Assembly (NCBI GenBank): GCA_963978545.1
Contig: OZ021724.1
Coordinates: 27,765,933 to 27,829,932, forward strand
Direction: 5' to 3'
From: Linyphia triangularis
Taxonomy: Eukaryota; Arthropoda; Arachnida; Araneae; Linyphiidae
Length of the DNA: 64,000 nt
Position numbers and translations under genes: made by a program. The notes under the pieces were generated by a model. That model did not search any database, was not told where the DNA came from, and worked only from the letters and a program-made list of their open reading frames with translations. Positions 35,920 through 46,980 of the stretch are shown here, piece by piece. The first letter of the stretch is position 1; the number at the start of each line of letters is the position of its first letter.

Positions 35920-37260
35920 GTGAGTACATAATTTTCAAAATATTTTTGTAAAAATACAATGCACCAATCGATTCGGTTTCACTCTATTTCCAAGTCGTTT
36001 TCTATTTCCAAGAGTATATTCTATTTTCCTGTCAGATTTTGTTTGATAGCAGTTTATTAATGATTTTCAATATTTGAATAAAGGTATCTGACTTATTTTG
36101 GGGGTAATTTTCTCATTATTGTTCATGCCATTCTTGATGTGAGTGTATTTTGGTAAGATTGTTTTGAGAATCTTTCCGTGGATAAGAACAGGTATATACT
36201 TAGAGATTAAAATCTTTGACACATAGTCATCTTCTTTACCATTAAAGTAACGTCTGACTGAATTTTTCATTGAATCTTAAAAAAAAAAAAAAAAAAAAGC
36301 CACTGCTGTTTATTGAATTTGTTGACATTGTCTGGTAGTGTTTTTCAAGCAACTAGAGTTAAAATTTACATATCTCCTGAGGATCACAGGTTTAGGGGGT
36401 CTGGGACTCAAAATTCTAAAATCTTTATTTTAAGAATTACTTTTCTGAAATTTTTTATGCAGAAATGTATGATGCTTTAAAACGTTAAAAACTATTTTAA
36501 TTTTTCAAATTTTAAAAATATTTTTTATTAAAATAAAAAAACTTCAAAATTTCGATGTTTCCTAAATTTGATATATCCAAAAAAACTTTTTTTTTAAAAA
36601 TCACTTCATTTTTGCATAAAACTACTTCTTCTAATTCATTTCAAAAATTGTCTTCATGGTTTTTCAATAAAGTAATTAGAAAAAATTTAAAAAAATGTTT
36701 TGTTCAAAAACTGTATAAAATCCATAGTATGCTAAGCTCCAAAAGCTTTTTTTTTTTTTAAAGTTAAATAAAAAAACAAAATTCATGAAGACAAATTAAA
36801 GAAATATATATGAAAAATAACTGTGGAAAGTTTCATAGAATTATATCAAGTAATTTTTAAGTTATATTAATTTAAACTCAAAAAAGGGACAAAAAGCCAT
36901 CACAGAGAAAAACAGTTTCAAAGTTTCAAGATAGCATGTCTGGGATACAGTTGTCATGTAACAAAAACTTAAATATTTCAAGTTCTACTAATGATAGAAA
37001 CAAAAATTTTATGCTATTTTGTTTAAAAATAATTGCATAATTTTTTACAATAATAAAAATTATTTTATAATCTTAAAAATTTTGAGTCCCAGACACCTTT
37101 AAGCCTTCACTTCGCTGAAATGTTGGCTCTTAGAATAAAGTGAGATTCTGTACTATAAATATGTATATACATGCATAATGATAATGCATAATTACCATTA
37201 TGAATATATATGCATAATGATAAGTACCGAGCACTAAATCACAAATTAATCTTATTTTAG
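35920..37260 (+). other. Putative intron of the P-like element
   Basis: A strong donor GTGAGT begins at 35920 (after TTTACG) and a pyrimidine-rich acceptor TCTTATTTTAG ends at 37260, just before the THAP-like codons. The MITE at 36391-37102 sits inside, where it would have been tolerated. The rest (36067-36270) has an unrecognised 67-codon minus-strand frame. The splice assignment is inference from consensus. Confidence 0.35.
36391..37102. mobile_element. MITE with GGGGGTCTGGGACTC termini, copy 2, TTTA duplication
   Basis: GGGGGTCTGGGACTCAAAAT (36395-) mirrors ATTTTGAGTCCCAGACACC (to 37098). TTTA flanks both ends (36391-36394, 37099-37102), or TTAA allowing one mutation. The interior aligns with 10020-10576. 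A TTAA-like 4-bp duplication points to a piggyBac-type mobiliser, but the GGGG start is not the usual piggyBac CCC end, so the superfamily is open. The 68-codon frame at 36555 is low-complexity and not meaningful. Confidence 0.75.
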
Positions 37261-37265
37261 ATTAG

Positions 37266-37969
37266 TTGTAAATTAGGGATGGAACGGATATCCGGCAAAT
37301 ATCCGATATCCGGCATATCCGGCTGATTTTTCAATATCCGAAACCCCGTCGGATATCCGATTTGAAATACCGGACATCCGATAATTTCATTCCGATATCC
37401 GGCTATATATCCGGCCACCAGGTATCCACAAGAAATATTTTTTTGCAAAAAATAATGATCTTTTTCCGACAAAGGGGACACCGTATCCTACACTTTTTTT
37501 TCTTTTTTTTAAATTTTTTTTTCTTGGACATAAATTGCAGTCAAGTTAGAAAACGAAAAAGTTCCTTCGTGATAACTATGCTTTCGCATATCCCTAACTT
37601 CATTCTAAGGTCATTCTGACGCCGAACACCAGTGTTTAGTTCCCAAGCATGCATGGTCATCCTCAGTTTATTTCTTTCAGGTATAAACAGCTAAGTCAAC
37701 CTTGCCCAGTCCGCGAATCAAACCATGGACCTGTGGCATACAGTGCGGTGCGCTAATCACTAATTATAATTTACTTGATACTTCATATCATGACCATTTT
37801 TTTCGTATAGCATATCGTATAACTATCGTTTTTAGTATATAGACCGAATATCCGGCCGGATATCCGGTGAAATCCGTTTCGGATATCCGTATCCGGTAGA
37901 CATGGTACCCCGGATATCCGAAATCCGGTATCCGGCAAAACTCACATCCGTTCCATCCCTATTGTAAAT
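37266..37969. mobile_element. Non-autonomous hAT element, 688 bp, perfect 8-bp TSD
   Basis: TTGTAAAT lies at 37266-37273 and 37962-37969. The element 37274-37961 has TIRs TAGGGATGGAACGGAT / ATCCGTTCCATCCCTA (one difference beyond position 16). Both subterminal regions are packed with ATCCGGATATCC-like motifs (more than ten in about 180 bp on the left and 110 bp on the right), a typical hAT layout for multiple transposase binding. No transposase is encoded; the interior holds a SINE. It is inserted at the THAP-like start of the host P-like transposase. Confidence 0.9.
37622..37768 (-). mobile_element. tRNA-like SINE, third family, inside the hAT element
   Basis: On the minus strand an A-box-like TAGTGATTAGCGCACC and a B-box-like GGTTTGATTCG are tRNA-spaced, followed by GGCAAGGTTGACTTAGCTG, TATACCTGAAAG, AATAAACTGAGGATGACC, CATGCATGCTTGGGAACTAA and ACACTGGTGTTCGGCG. 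That downstream part recalls the conserved central domain of several invertebrate SINEs (GTCGACTCAGCC...CATACCT...GATAAA...). No TSD is obvious. It must be younger than the hAT insertion it sits in. Confidence 0.6.
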
Positions 37970-38540
37970 GCTGTGTACCAGGTTGTACTTCTAATTCCTA
38001 TAAGAAACCAAACGCATGATGTTTGTATTCGCATACCCTAAAAGTGTTAGAAATGTTGAAGGAAACTCGTTATGATGTTTTATATATTATTTTAGACAAT
38101 TTTAAAATTAAATAGAAAAATATTTGAGGAAATGTGTAATGGTAGTATTTCTAACTGTTTATCCAATCCTACCAAACTTTAAACAAAAAAAAATATTATT
38201 GCTTTTTGACTTAGTACACTTTATAAAATCAATGCGGAATAATTGGTTTAAGCAAACCACAGCAATTTTCAAAAAGTTATCAGAGTTAAACAAGAAAAAA
38301 AAAATTCTTGAAATTTAAAATTCAGAATGACTTTTGAAAGAAAGTAGTTTTGAAAAAGATGGATCTTCTTTCTGACATTCCTGATAAGCAATGTGATTGT
38401 GGAACGAAGATGAAAACTCGAATTGAATCTTGTTTGTCAATGAGCTTTAATATACACTTAAATAGTTATATCAAAATTCATAATAACAAAGTAAAATCTC
38501 AAAGTATCAAAAGAAAACTAGCCACTCATTCTGCATAATT
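37968..38540 (+). pseudogene. P-element-type (THAP) transposase, broken
   Basis: Right after the hAT element the frame reads CCVPGCTSNSYKKPN, the zinc-binding start of a THAP domain (C-C-V-P-G-C), then stops at 38017-38019. Further on, VYPILPNFKQKKILLL then FDLVHFIKSMRNNWFKQ (38160-38255) matches the P-transposase/THAP9 segment F-D-x-V-H-x-x-K-x-x-R-N-N-W, part of the insertion/RNase-H-like region. A following frame (38350-38538) with KQCDCGTKMKTRIESCLSMS may be a continuation. The P transposase normally combines a THAP DNA-binding domain, leucine zipper, GTP-binding and RNase-H parts in about 750 residues; most is gone here. Recognition is from motif memory. Confidence 0.65.
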
Positions 38541-39668
38541 ATACAACATTTTTTTAAATTAACCTACTGGATAATTGAGCCTTGATAACAATGATTTTGA
38601 TTTCTTTTGCTAGCGCTGTGCAATTTTTGATTTCCGAAATAGACACGATAGCAAATTGAGACTCTCTTGCGTCGGTTGTCGAGCTGCCTGATCGGAGTTT
38701 TCGGGGTTTCTTCCTACTCAAGGCACAAATGTGAAGCAGCTTCTCTTTAAAAGTCCTCCCAGAAGACATCAGCCCTAGTTTCTTGGAAATGTCTATTGTT
38801 TGGACATGACAGTTTCCATTATGTTAAGTATTATTAATTGTGTTTTTTTTTTTTTTTTTTTATTTTTTTTTTTTTTTTATTATAAAATACAATTTTATGT
38901 AGAGTATTAGTTATTTAAGCTAAACTTGCAATTTTGAAAACTTTCTTCTTCTTAATTCAATTTCTATTTCCCCATAATTTCAGACATATAAAAACTAAAT
39001 GAGTACTTCTTGCTGAGTTGCCTATATACAAAGACACTCAGATGAATTACTTTTTTTGTGTACAAGAACAAGCATCCATAGCGTATCATGAGGAGGTATG
39101 GATAAAGAGGGTCTACTGATTGAATTGGCTGTTTGAAACATTGTGTAAGTACAAACTTTTGTGCTTGAAATATTTATTATCCTAGCACTTTGTTCATGGA
39201 AAAGCAGCCAATTCTAAAAAATTAAAAATAATTTAATCTACTTCAAAATACTCTTAGAAAGTTTTGTAAAAATATCATTGAATTTTAAAAATATAACCTA
39301 TTTTAATTACGAACTAAATTATATAAACCATGATTTGCGTTAAATCTAGATAAGAGGAGTTTCATAAATATCGAAAGATATTTTTATATATTAGTCTCTT
39401 AAAAGGAAGAATCTGTGGGGAAGTGTTCAATTTCTTTCTAAAGGAATTTCTGGTTTGATGCTAGTGACGTGAAAGATATATATATCTATATAATAATTTT
39501 CTTTGTATTTTAGTTTCTAGAAAAAAATTGAACTGGAATTAAATTAATTTTGAACAAATTAATTTTATTCAATTTATTTCCTAAATTTATAGCAATTTCA
39601 AATTTATTCCTATACTTTAATTTAGAATATATAGGCATTGTAAATATTCCACCTTATATACTTCTTTA
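38541..39668. other. 3' part of the P-like element, non-coding or decayed
   Basis: A GC-richer patch at 38600-38770 has a 71-codon minus-strand frame of unknown meaning. Long T tracts lie at 38843-38860 and 38864-38878. The remainder is AT-rich. Confidence 0.4.
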
Positions 39669-39829
39669 CCCATCTTCGTATGCAATCTTACCTAAGGAGC
39701 GATTCTTTTGAAGGCTTTGCGCTGTGACGTCCTGATCTGGTTGTTTCAGGACTGATACAATTTAAACACTCCGCTCGCGAAACTGAGCATCTAGCAAGAC
39801 ACTTGGTTTTTTGCTTACTCGATTAAGTC

Positions 39830-40355
39830 AATTAAAATAAATTAAGCTTCATCCACTATGGTTAAAAGTATAGTAAATATACAATGCACTCGTTCTATCG
39901 CGAACTGAATTTAAGTTATATTTAAAATTAAATCTCACGAATCTCTACAGATTAGAATCTACAACCTAAAAATATTTAACCTAACAATAAAACCCAAAAC
40001 GCATTCAATCATATAATTAAATTTATTTTTTAACACAAAACGTACCATTTGATTCACCTACTAACACTTGATTCCTTCTCATTACTTGCCACTGTAATTT
40101 ACTTACTTTATTGCATCCTATTTGCACAAACAAGTCGATGAAACCATAAAAGTTCCAAATAAAAGACCTGTTTAAAGACTTCCGTTCCCATTAAATACTC
40201 TATTACAAAGCTAAAGTATTTACTTTCAGCCCCCCCCCCCCCCCACATGCTTATTAGGATTTTCAATAAACCTTAAAGTAATTACTCTCATAGTAGTAAG
40301 TATTCATACACCTTAAAACAACCTTTTAAAGTTAATTCTCTTTAATTACGAATAT
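39830..40355. other. AT-rich stretch with a C-homopolymer
   Basis: A run of 13-14 C lies at about 40231-40244. Otherwise nothing. Confidence 0.5.
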
Positions 40356-40880
40356 TTTTATTTCCGCCGACCAATCAATCGTCCCCGAAACACACTTTCT
40401 TTTAGGGAGACGTTTTATTTCTCGAAACAGTGTGGCAACGGTATCAGCACCCAATCACCATGCGCTGCCATTCTCACAGGCCTTATCAGGTTCTTTTCCG
40501 AAACGGTGATTACGCTTTTCCATCCAACTAATTACTTTTCAATTAACTTTAAACGCACATTTCGTTAATTGATTCGAGGGTAGGTTAGATAGTGAAAAAA
40601 AAAGCGGACATCCATTATATTTAATAACGCAATAACAACAAGGGGGGGGGGGTTGTCTTCAAAGGGGTATTGAAAATTTTGAAGATGGTGGCTCGTGTGT
40701 GGTTGGAGATAATGGTGTTAATTCATCATCAAAAATGATGAAGAGGCATCACGCGACTTAGCAATCTTCTCCGCTGCTTCGGCCACTATTGATCTTGCTT
40801 TGGAACTTGTTTTCTTGTGGGTTTGTGTAAAGTGTGTGACTTCTCCAACCGTAGGAGCTTATATTGTATTAAAAGAAAAG
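40356..40880. promoter_or_regulatory. GC-richer island, candidate regulatory element
   Basis: Contains GACCAATCAATCG (CCAAT/Pbx-like), CCAACTAATTACTTTTCAAT and GTTAATTGATT (homeodomain sites), and CTTATCAGG (GATA). A run of ten G at about 40641 and GAAGATGGTGGCTCG follow. No open frame of interest. Inferred regulatory. Confidence 0.28.
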
Positions 40881-41187
40881 CAAAAAATGTGGAGATGAAA
40901 TCGCTGTTATTTGCGGGATGGTGTTTACTTTGAGGTTCAGAGAAGGGTTATTTGTTATCGCAGAAAACATATTTTTAATCTTTCTTATGCTTTGTGGTAA
41001 TAGAAGAAATTTATGATATGCAGTTAAAAAAAGTTTGTAAGTTGTATTAAAATAGAATAGACCTTTATAGATAACAATCTATCGTGTAACCATCGAATAA
41101 ATTTACATTTAATTTAACAAAAAAAAATCATAATCCCCTTATCATATAATTCAATCCCTTCATAAATGTTTGGGTGAGGATATTTCT

Positions 41188-41622
41188 ATGAATATTATCA
41201 GGATCCAAATAAACTATCAAGAATCAACCACCACCAGTTATCAACTATCAACAATCATCAGCAATCAATTATCAACAACCATCAATCAATTATCCACAAC
41301 CAACTATCAATTATCAAAAAAACTATTAAAAAACTACGACCAACTATCAATTATCAACAATCAATTATCAACAACCAACAATCAATTATGAACAACCAAC
41401 TTTCAATTATCAACAACCAGCAATCAAATATCCACAATCAACTATCAATCATCAACAACCAGCAATCAAATATCCACAATAAACTATCAATTATAAACAA
41501 TCATCTATCAATTATCAAATACCAACTATCAATTAAAAACAACCAACTATTAATTAACCACAACCAACTATCAGTCATCAACGACCAAGTATCAACTACC
41601 AACTATCAAAAACAAAAATAAA
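41188..41622. repeat. Minisatellite of CAACTATCAATTAT-type units
   Basis: About 435 bp of degenerate head-to-tail units of roughly 11-22 bp built on ATCAACAACCA and CTATCAATT. Later units expand to a 44-bp block (CAACCAGCAATCAAATATCC appears twice, 41415 and 41457). One strand has almost no G, so two consecutive frames (NYQLS-repeat peptides) stay open by composition alone; I do not call them genes. Confidence 0.85.
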
Positions 41623-42213
41623 TTAACTGTCAAACTTTAATAATATTATTATTAACTTTCCATTCACAAGATGTTAATTAATTAACTTCAACTGCAGCAT
41701 TTATATTTTGTAAAATATTTAATATGTTTTAAAATAATACTTCAGCTCTGATTAATGTATCCAACGTATAAATGTAGATTAATTTATTGTAGATAAAAAG
41801 TACAAAATATAGTGGTCAAGATAACCAACCTACAAAAAATTCTCCCCCGTGGAAACAAAACAATAGAAATAACTTCAAACAAGATGTAATAAACTTTAAC
41901 GGAAAGATCGAAACCTTTTTTCCTGATGCTCGAATTGCATTTCCTATTCCGCGACTTCACTATCTCCAAACATGCCACCAACAAGCATCAGTGGTTCGAA
42001 AAGAAGAAAAGTTGCTGTCGTTCGAATGTTCTCTCAGCCGTCATTCGATTTCTGTTTCGTACCGGAATCGAACAACCGGCTAATCAGGAATCTCTTAACT
42101 CAATCAAAACTTTGCTCATAAGCATTGCCTATCTGCCCCTGGGAAAATGAGGGCGGGAAACGTTGCAGTTGGTAGGCACTATCTTTATAGCTATTGTTTA
42201 GGACGAATTTTGG
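41623..42213. other. Intergenic stretch
   Basis: Slightly GC-richer at 41920-42180, with overlapping frames on both strands but no recognised motif. Confidence 0.35.
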
Positions 42214-42695
42214 TACAGGGTGTCCCAGAAAAGACCAACACATTTGAAAAATAAATTTAAAAAAATAATAATGAAGGAATTTTCTTTAAAAATCTACCAT
42301 TTGCTACATTGCACTTGTGAAAATAAAAAAAAATTATCCCATCAATTTTTTTAAATAATTACAAAGTTCTCCAATAAAAAGTGCTGTTAATTGAAAAAAC
42401 TAAAAATACCAACCTGAAACAATGTTTCTCCCTATGAAACGATATTTTCAAAATGACCACCATTTCCAGCAACAGCATTTCACATTTGAAATATTATTTT
42501 GAAGCTTTTCAGACTGCTGTTTTTTTGTTTTTTTTTATTCAACACCGCCATCTGTTGATGAACTTCATAACGATTTTTGAAAATTGATGGATAAAATTTC
42601 TTAGCTTCTCAAATAGAATTCAACAAACAGTACCTTTCTATCGTCTGCGTGTTTTTTTTTTTTTTTTGTTTTTTTTTTTGTTTTTTTTTGTCTGA
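42214..42695. mobile_element. CAGGGTGTCCCA-ended Tc1-type element, right end missing
   Basis: TA then CAGGGTGTCCCAGAAAAG starts at 42216. The interior ACCGCCATCTGTTGATGA, ATTTTTGAAAATTGATGG, AACAAACAGTACCTTTCTAT and a compound T tract align with 52725-52860 in the same orientation. The expected right terminus is replaced by unrelated sequence after the T tract. No transposase. Confidence 0.65.
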
Positions 42696-43860
42696 ACTAG
42701 TTAATCACTTTTGAGATAATTTATAAATACTTACAAAGCTTAATGGTAAGTTGCTCTTTGTAAAAAAAAAAAAAAATATCGCAAACACTTTTAAGGAAGA
42801 ATATACTTAAAATTTTTGTAAAACTGAAACATTCCTCTGAAAACCCTTCACAATAATATTTTCAAAAATTAATCAGCAAGAAAATATATTATTATTTCTT
42901 CTTTAAAGACAAGAAAAGAAGAATTAATGTATAAAAAAATTATACGTTTTCCTTGGAAAACATATTTAAAAATCATTCATTTTAAATCGATCACAGAAAG
43001 TAATATCATTTCCAAGTGATACTTTTATAGATTAGCAGTTTGAAATTACAAAAGAAAAAAAAAATAGTGCAGGACATACATTAGTGCAAAATAATTTATT
43101 CTGAATGAACATTTTAAATATGAATGCTGATCGAAATGTTTGGTTGTATATTTAAAATTTGTCAGGTTCTTAGAAATTTTCTATAAAAAAGCATTTGTCA
43201 ATAACGCATCGAAAACAAGAAATAAATAAAGACATTACCATAAGGGCATAATTTACTTAGATTTAATCTGCAGTATTTAACACTGATCGAAATCTTTATT
43301 ATCCATGTGTCTTCAAAATAAGATTTCTGGAGCTTCCAATAAAAATAGTTGGTTATGTTGCATTTTCAAAATCCAAAGGTAGAGCAAATGTGTTTTGGGG
43401 TTCTTGTATAGAAAAGGTAAAAGGTGTAATTTGATGCCGAAATATTTTATATCAAACGCACTAATTATTGAAATATTTTCAAAAATTAGTGACGTACAAT
43501 TTTCTTTTTAGGAAGAAGTTAAAAGGATTTCCTGGTGCTGATGTTAAATTGAATATATTAATTATAAAAATTTTTTGCTGTTATTCCGTTAGAGCCATAA
43601 AAGTGAAAGTTTTTAATATAAATAAATTATATACATTACCAATTTTTATGTTCCTCAACACAGCGACGTTCTTGTTGCCAGCGTGTGATTGTTTTTAAGA
43701 TTAAAATTAGAAGTAAACACCATCTCTATCAGCAAAATATGCTGTAAACTACTTTTCAAAACTTTTTCCTTAAAAATGAATTAGTGCACTCACATCCAAA
43801 TATCTTTTATGTATTCTGTTTAAAAAAATTTATCATTTATTTATTAAAACAATTTTGGCA
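42696..43860. other. AT-rich stretch, nothing recognised
   Basis: The 76-codon frame at 43468-43698 shows no motif. Confidence 0.4.
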
Positions 43861-44106
43861 ATAGGAAAGGGTTCCTTCAAAGATCGATTAAATGCTTTTT
43901 CAGCGCGATTGGATGACGGCAAAATGGTTTATTAATATTCCGTAAAAGCGACCTTTTAATGACACTGACAGCCCCCAAAATGTAATGGAATGCATTGTCA
44001 TCGACATCGAATCTATCTACCAAGTTTCAGCCCGGTTGGATGACGGCAAAAAGAGTTAATTAGGCTTCGCAGATTTGCGCCGCATCTACAAACATACATA
44101 CATACA
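43861..44106 (+). repeat. Dispersed repeat (CCAAGTTTCAGC family), copy 2, with ACATACATAC tail
   Basis: TGCATTGTCATCGACATCGA, CTACCAAGTTTCAGCCCGGT then TGGATGACGGCAAAAAGAGT and TTAATTAGGCTTCGCAGATT lead into an ACATACATACATAC tail at about 44091-44104. Such tails end RTE/CR1-type LINE 3' untranslated regions in many arthropods. GATTGGATGACGGCAAAATGG at 43910 is an internal partial duplicate of the same motif. Confidence 0.55.
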
Positions 44107-45194
44107 AAATCGAAGTTAATATAAAAGATTTAAAAATAAGTGCATGAATAAGAAATCAAACTTTTTCGGAGAATTCAATTTTATGACCACTAACAAGATA
44201 CAAACAAAATTTCCTGTTTCCCTCTAAAAACAGTAAAACACTCAAATTTCACTCGTTACATGATTGTTTTCCGCAAAGCTTTTCAAACCAAAGTTGTAAA
44301 AGCATTCCTGCTTGTTTTTCCTTTAAAAATCAGCCATTTTGTTCTAGAGTTTCAACACAATAAAACTAGTGCTTTTTCTAAGGAGTATAAACATTGTTCC
44401 GAGAACAATCACACAAGTTGAAATTATTACGTTCTTTTTGGAAAAGTACGGAATTCTAGAGAACACCTGCTTATAGCATTTTGTATAACACAGAATAAAT
44501 CCATCTATGTAGGAAGTATACGAATCATAAAATAAAGATCAATTTCAAAACATGTGATGTTTTTACGATTTGTATACAAAAAAAAAACCTTAAATAAGAC
44601 TGAATAAGAATAAAGACATAAAAAGAAGTTCTAATGTTAATAAAGTTATAAGGCTACATTTAACAAAGCATGTCGAATGTATAATTCTAAAATAAATATC
44701 AAAGGATATTTAATTACAAAACTATTAAAACATTTTCCAATGATAGCAAATTGCTTGTTTTTAACGAATTCAGTCAAAATATTTACTACCTATTTCAAAA
44801 GCAAATCAAGGAATACTTTTAACATTAACTATTTTTAAAAATTAAAATCCTTGATATTCCTTAACTTTAACATAAAGGATTGTGTACATTTGTTACCTTT
44901 ACCTTGAAGCTTGGTTGAAAGAAACTATACCATCATGTATATCTTACTTCGCTTTAAAAATTCAGTTCCTTATCTCAAAAACCGAATCAAACACCAATCA
45001 AAATAAACCAGCATTAACTCATTAAATTCAAAGCACTCATGTGCTGCATTTTCCCTACTAAAACGATTCTACTCAACTTCGTAATTAATTGCCATAAACA
45101 TTGTATAGATTTCCAAGATAGGTCCTCTAACTCCTGACTTTTCCGCAAGGTGGCGTTACAAGCAGTCTCGTCCTACTTGTGGCATGACTCTTTC
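44107..45194. other. AT-rich stretch, nothing recognised
   Basis: No feature supported. Balanced composition at 45050-45190 without a clear signal. Confidence 0.4.
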
Positions 45195-45815
45195 ATAGAC
45201 TGAGAGGCAACTGTAAGTTTAGGCACCTCATCGAACATCAGCCTGAATTTTTTATTGAATGTAGAGAATTATTAGTAGATAATGAATTCACTGGTCCGTC
45301 GGGGGGAAAATGGCCGAAACTATTAAAAAATCGACTTTGAATAAGCTGAATTAAATTTGGTTTGTCAAATATGTCATAACTTGCCGAAAAATGAACATCC
45401 TTTTCTGACTGATAATCTACAACTCTAATTCTCATTGAAAAAGTTGCAGACGATATTTATTCTCGTGCGAAAAATACTTTCACCTTTTAAAAGTGAGCCA
45501 AATTGGCAATTCATATTACATCATCAGTGACGTATTTTTCGCCAGAAAATAAATATCGTCTGCACTCTTCCTTATTGTAAATTAAAGAGCAGTCGGTTAC
45601 CACTTAAAAAAGAATGCTCATTATTGGATAAGTTATGACATATTTGACAACCGAGTTTAGTTCAAATCATTCAAAGTCGATTCTTGAGTAGTTTAAGCCA
45701 GTTTTGTCCCAGCAGACCAGTGTATTCATGATCTACTTACAGTTCTCTGCATTCTTCAAAAATTCAGAATGATGTTCGATCAGGTACCTAAATTTGCAGT
45801 CGCTTCTCAGACTAT
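45195..45815. mobile_element. Long palindromic foldback element, copy 2, nearly perfect hairpin of 621 bp
   Basis: The two halves are inverted copies from end to end. The outer pair is ATAGACTGAGAGG / TTCTCAGACTAT, then GTTTAGGCACCTCATCGAAC mirrored by GTTCGATCAGGTACCTAAAT, GAATTCACTGGTCCG mirrored by CAGACCAGTGTATTC, CATAACTTGCCGAA mirrored by GGATAAGTTATG, and near the centre GCAGACGATATTTATT mirrored by AATAAATATCGTCTGC. Arms of about 300 bp leave only a few tens of unpaired bases around 45500. Same family as about 6205-6835. No coding frame is conserved, and no convincing TSD is seen. Confidence 0.8.
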
Positions 45816-46340
45816 CCATACACTTCAACATAACTTATATGAGAACAGCATGTTTACTGTATCGTTTCCGAGATTGGCATACTAACTCATGACGTTGTTG
45901 CTTGGTGGTGTTGGTACGTTGAGCAATCTGCTCACGGCCCCTTTGCTATACATAGACACAACTTTTATGACAATAGCTAACTGTATACAAAAGTTAAAGG
46001 ACTGATATATTAGTTTAGTAGAACCCGTACAATGATTTTAACAAGTATGATTTAAAAGAAATAATGTGCACCTAGGGAGAAAACCATCTCAATCACTTTA
46101 ACGTATTTACGTAAAATTTCTCTAACAAAACTGAGAACTCTAATGATTAGTCATTGATAAACTTAGACGGGTACACAGTCATGCACTTAGATCTGTATTT
46201 ATGCAAATTCCTCGTGACGGAAATAAAATTACACATTAAAATATATAGATGTATATAAAAGTTATACAGAAAGGCAAAATCATTTGTTCAGAAGTGCAAA
46301 TCGAATTTTGTAAGACAGAATTACACAACTGAAATAAGTA
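45816..46340. other. Intergenic stretch, nothing recognised
   Basis: No feature supported. Confidence 0.4.
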
Positions 46341-46980
46341 CGTGCTAGGAATGCCTACCACCTACCGGTTTCGATATTTATCAAATTCTTCAAAAGCCTT
46401 TGGATGTTCGAAAAGTTCCACGCCTCTCCCCTGCTTGTTCTCCCTTAAATTACAATTCGAATTTCCAAAGTCGCATCTTTTTTTTTTCCTTCGAAGAAGG
46501 AGAAAGAAAAAAAACTGTCGCCTGGAAAATACATAAAAGCAGCAACAGAAGAATCCGAAATTGCTCGACACAAAATTTCTCAGCACGTCCCACCAACACC
46601 ACACGAAGTTTTCACAAGAGCCCGCGCCGCTGCATATTGAAAGGTTGAGAAACCCCTTCTAGGAAAAACATACTCTAGTTGCGGCACCCGTAAACTTTTA
46701 GAGTCAATAAAAAGTATGAATTTTCGCGGGCAGAGAAGAGTTGGCGTTTCTAGGATCTCCGATGTTCTTTTTCTCATCTCCTGTTCGGATTTTTATTTCC
46801 CGCTTTTTTTTTTTCTTTTTTTTTGTGCGTGTGGATGGATGCGGACCCCTTCTTGGAAGGTTTTTATAAAGTGTCGAATGGAACTGGAATATTTCATTCA
46901 TCTGTAGAAGCGTGTATTACGTTTTATTGCGGCCGGTGAGAAAGTGGCTGTAGATTTTTCTCTTCTGGAACCATGAGAAA
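46341..46980. other. GC-richer stretch with overlapping frames, unresolved
   Basis: Seven small frames on both strands overlap here (46342-46907), a sign of raised GC rather than of one gene. No motif, splice pair or repeat boundary is convincing. It may be another regulatory island. Confidence 0.25.

Larger units (their letters stand above)
35669..39829 (+). mobile_element. P-element-like transposon, decayed, with 8-bp TSD and nested insertions
   Basis: ATTAAGTC occurs at 35669-35676 and 39822-39829, directly flanking inverted ends. The core TIR AAAAAACCAAGTGTCTTGCTA is present on the plus strand at 35690-35710 and inverted at 39792-39812. Outer bases (GAGGCCGTGTGC versus CGAGTAAGC) and subterminal bases (GACGTCACCGCGGAAAGCC at 35758 onward versus GACGTCACAGCGCAAAGCC inverted near 39713-39731) also correspond. 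P elements make 8-bp duplications and have TIRs plus subterminal inverted repeats. A THAP-like coding start and a P-transposase-like motif lie inside in plus orientation. Total 4145 bp, of which about 0.7 kb is a MITE and 0.7 kb a hAT element. Broken reading frames make it inactive. Confidence 0.75.

Noticed and set aside
36067..36270. 67-codon minus-strand frame inside the P-like element as a gene
   Set aside because: Protein-like composition but antisense to the element, short, with no recognised motif or splice partners.
41170..41621. Two consecutive frames with NYQLS/NNQLSI repeats, possibly a repeat protein
   Set aside because: The minisatellite lacks G on one strand, which removes stops. 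Unit lengths are irregular and the frame shifts between units.
46342..46907. Cluster of seven overlapping frames as a coding locus
   Set aside because: Frames lie on both strands in all phases with no motif, as expected from locally raised GC.
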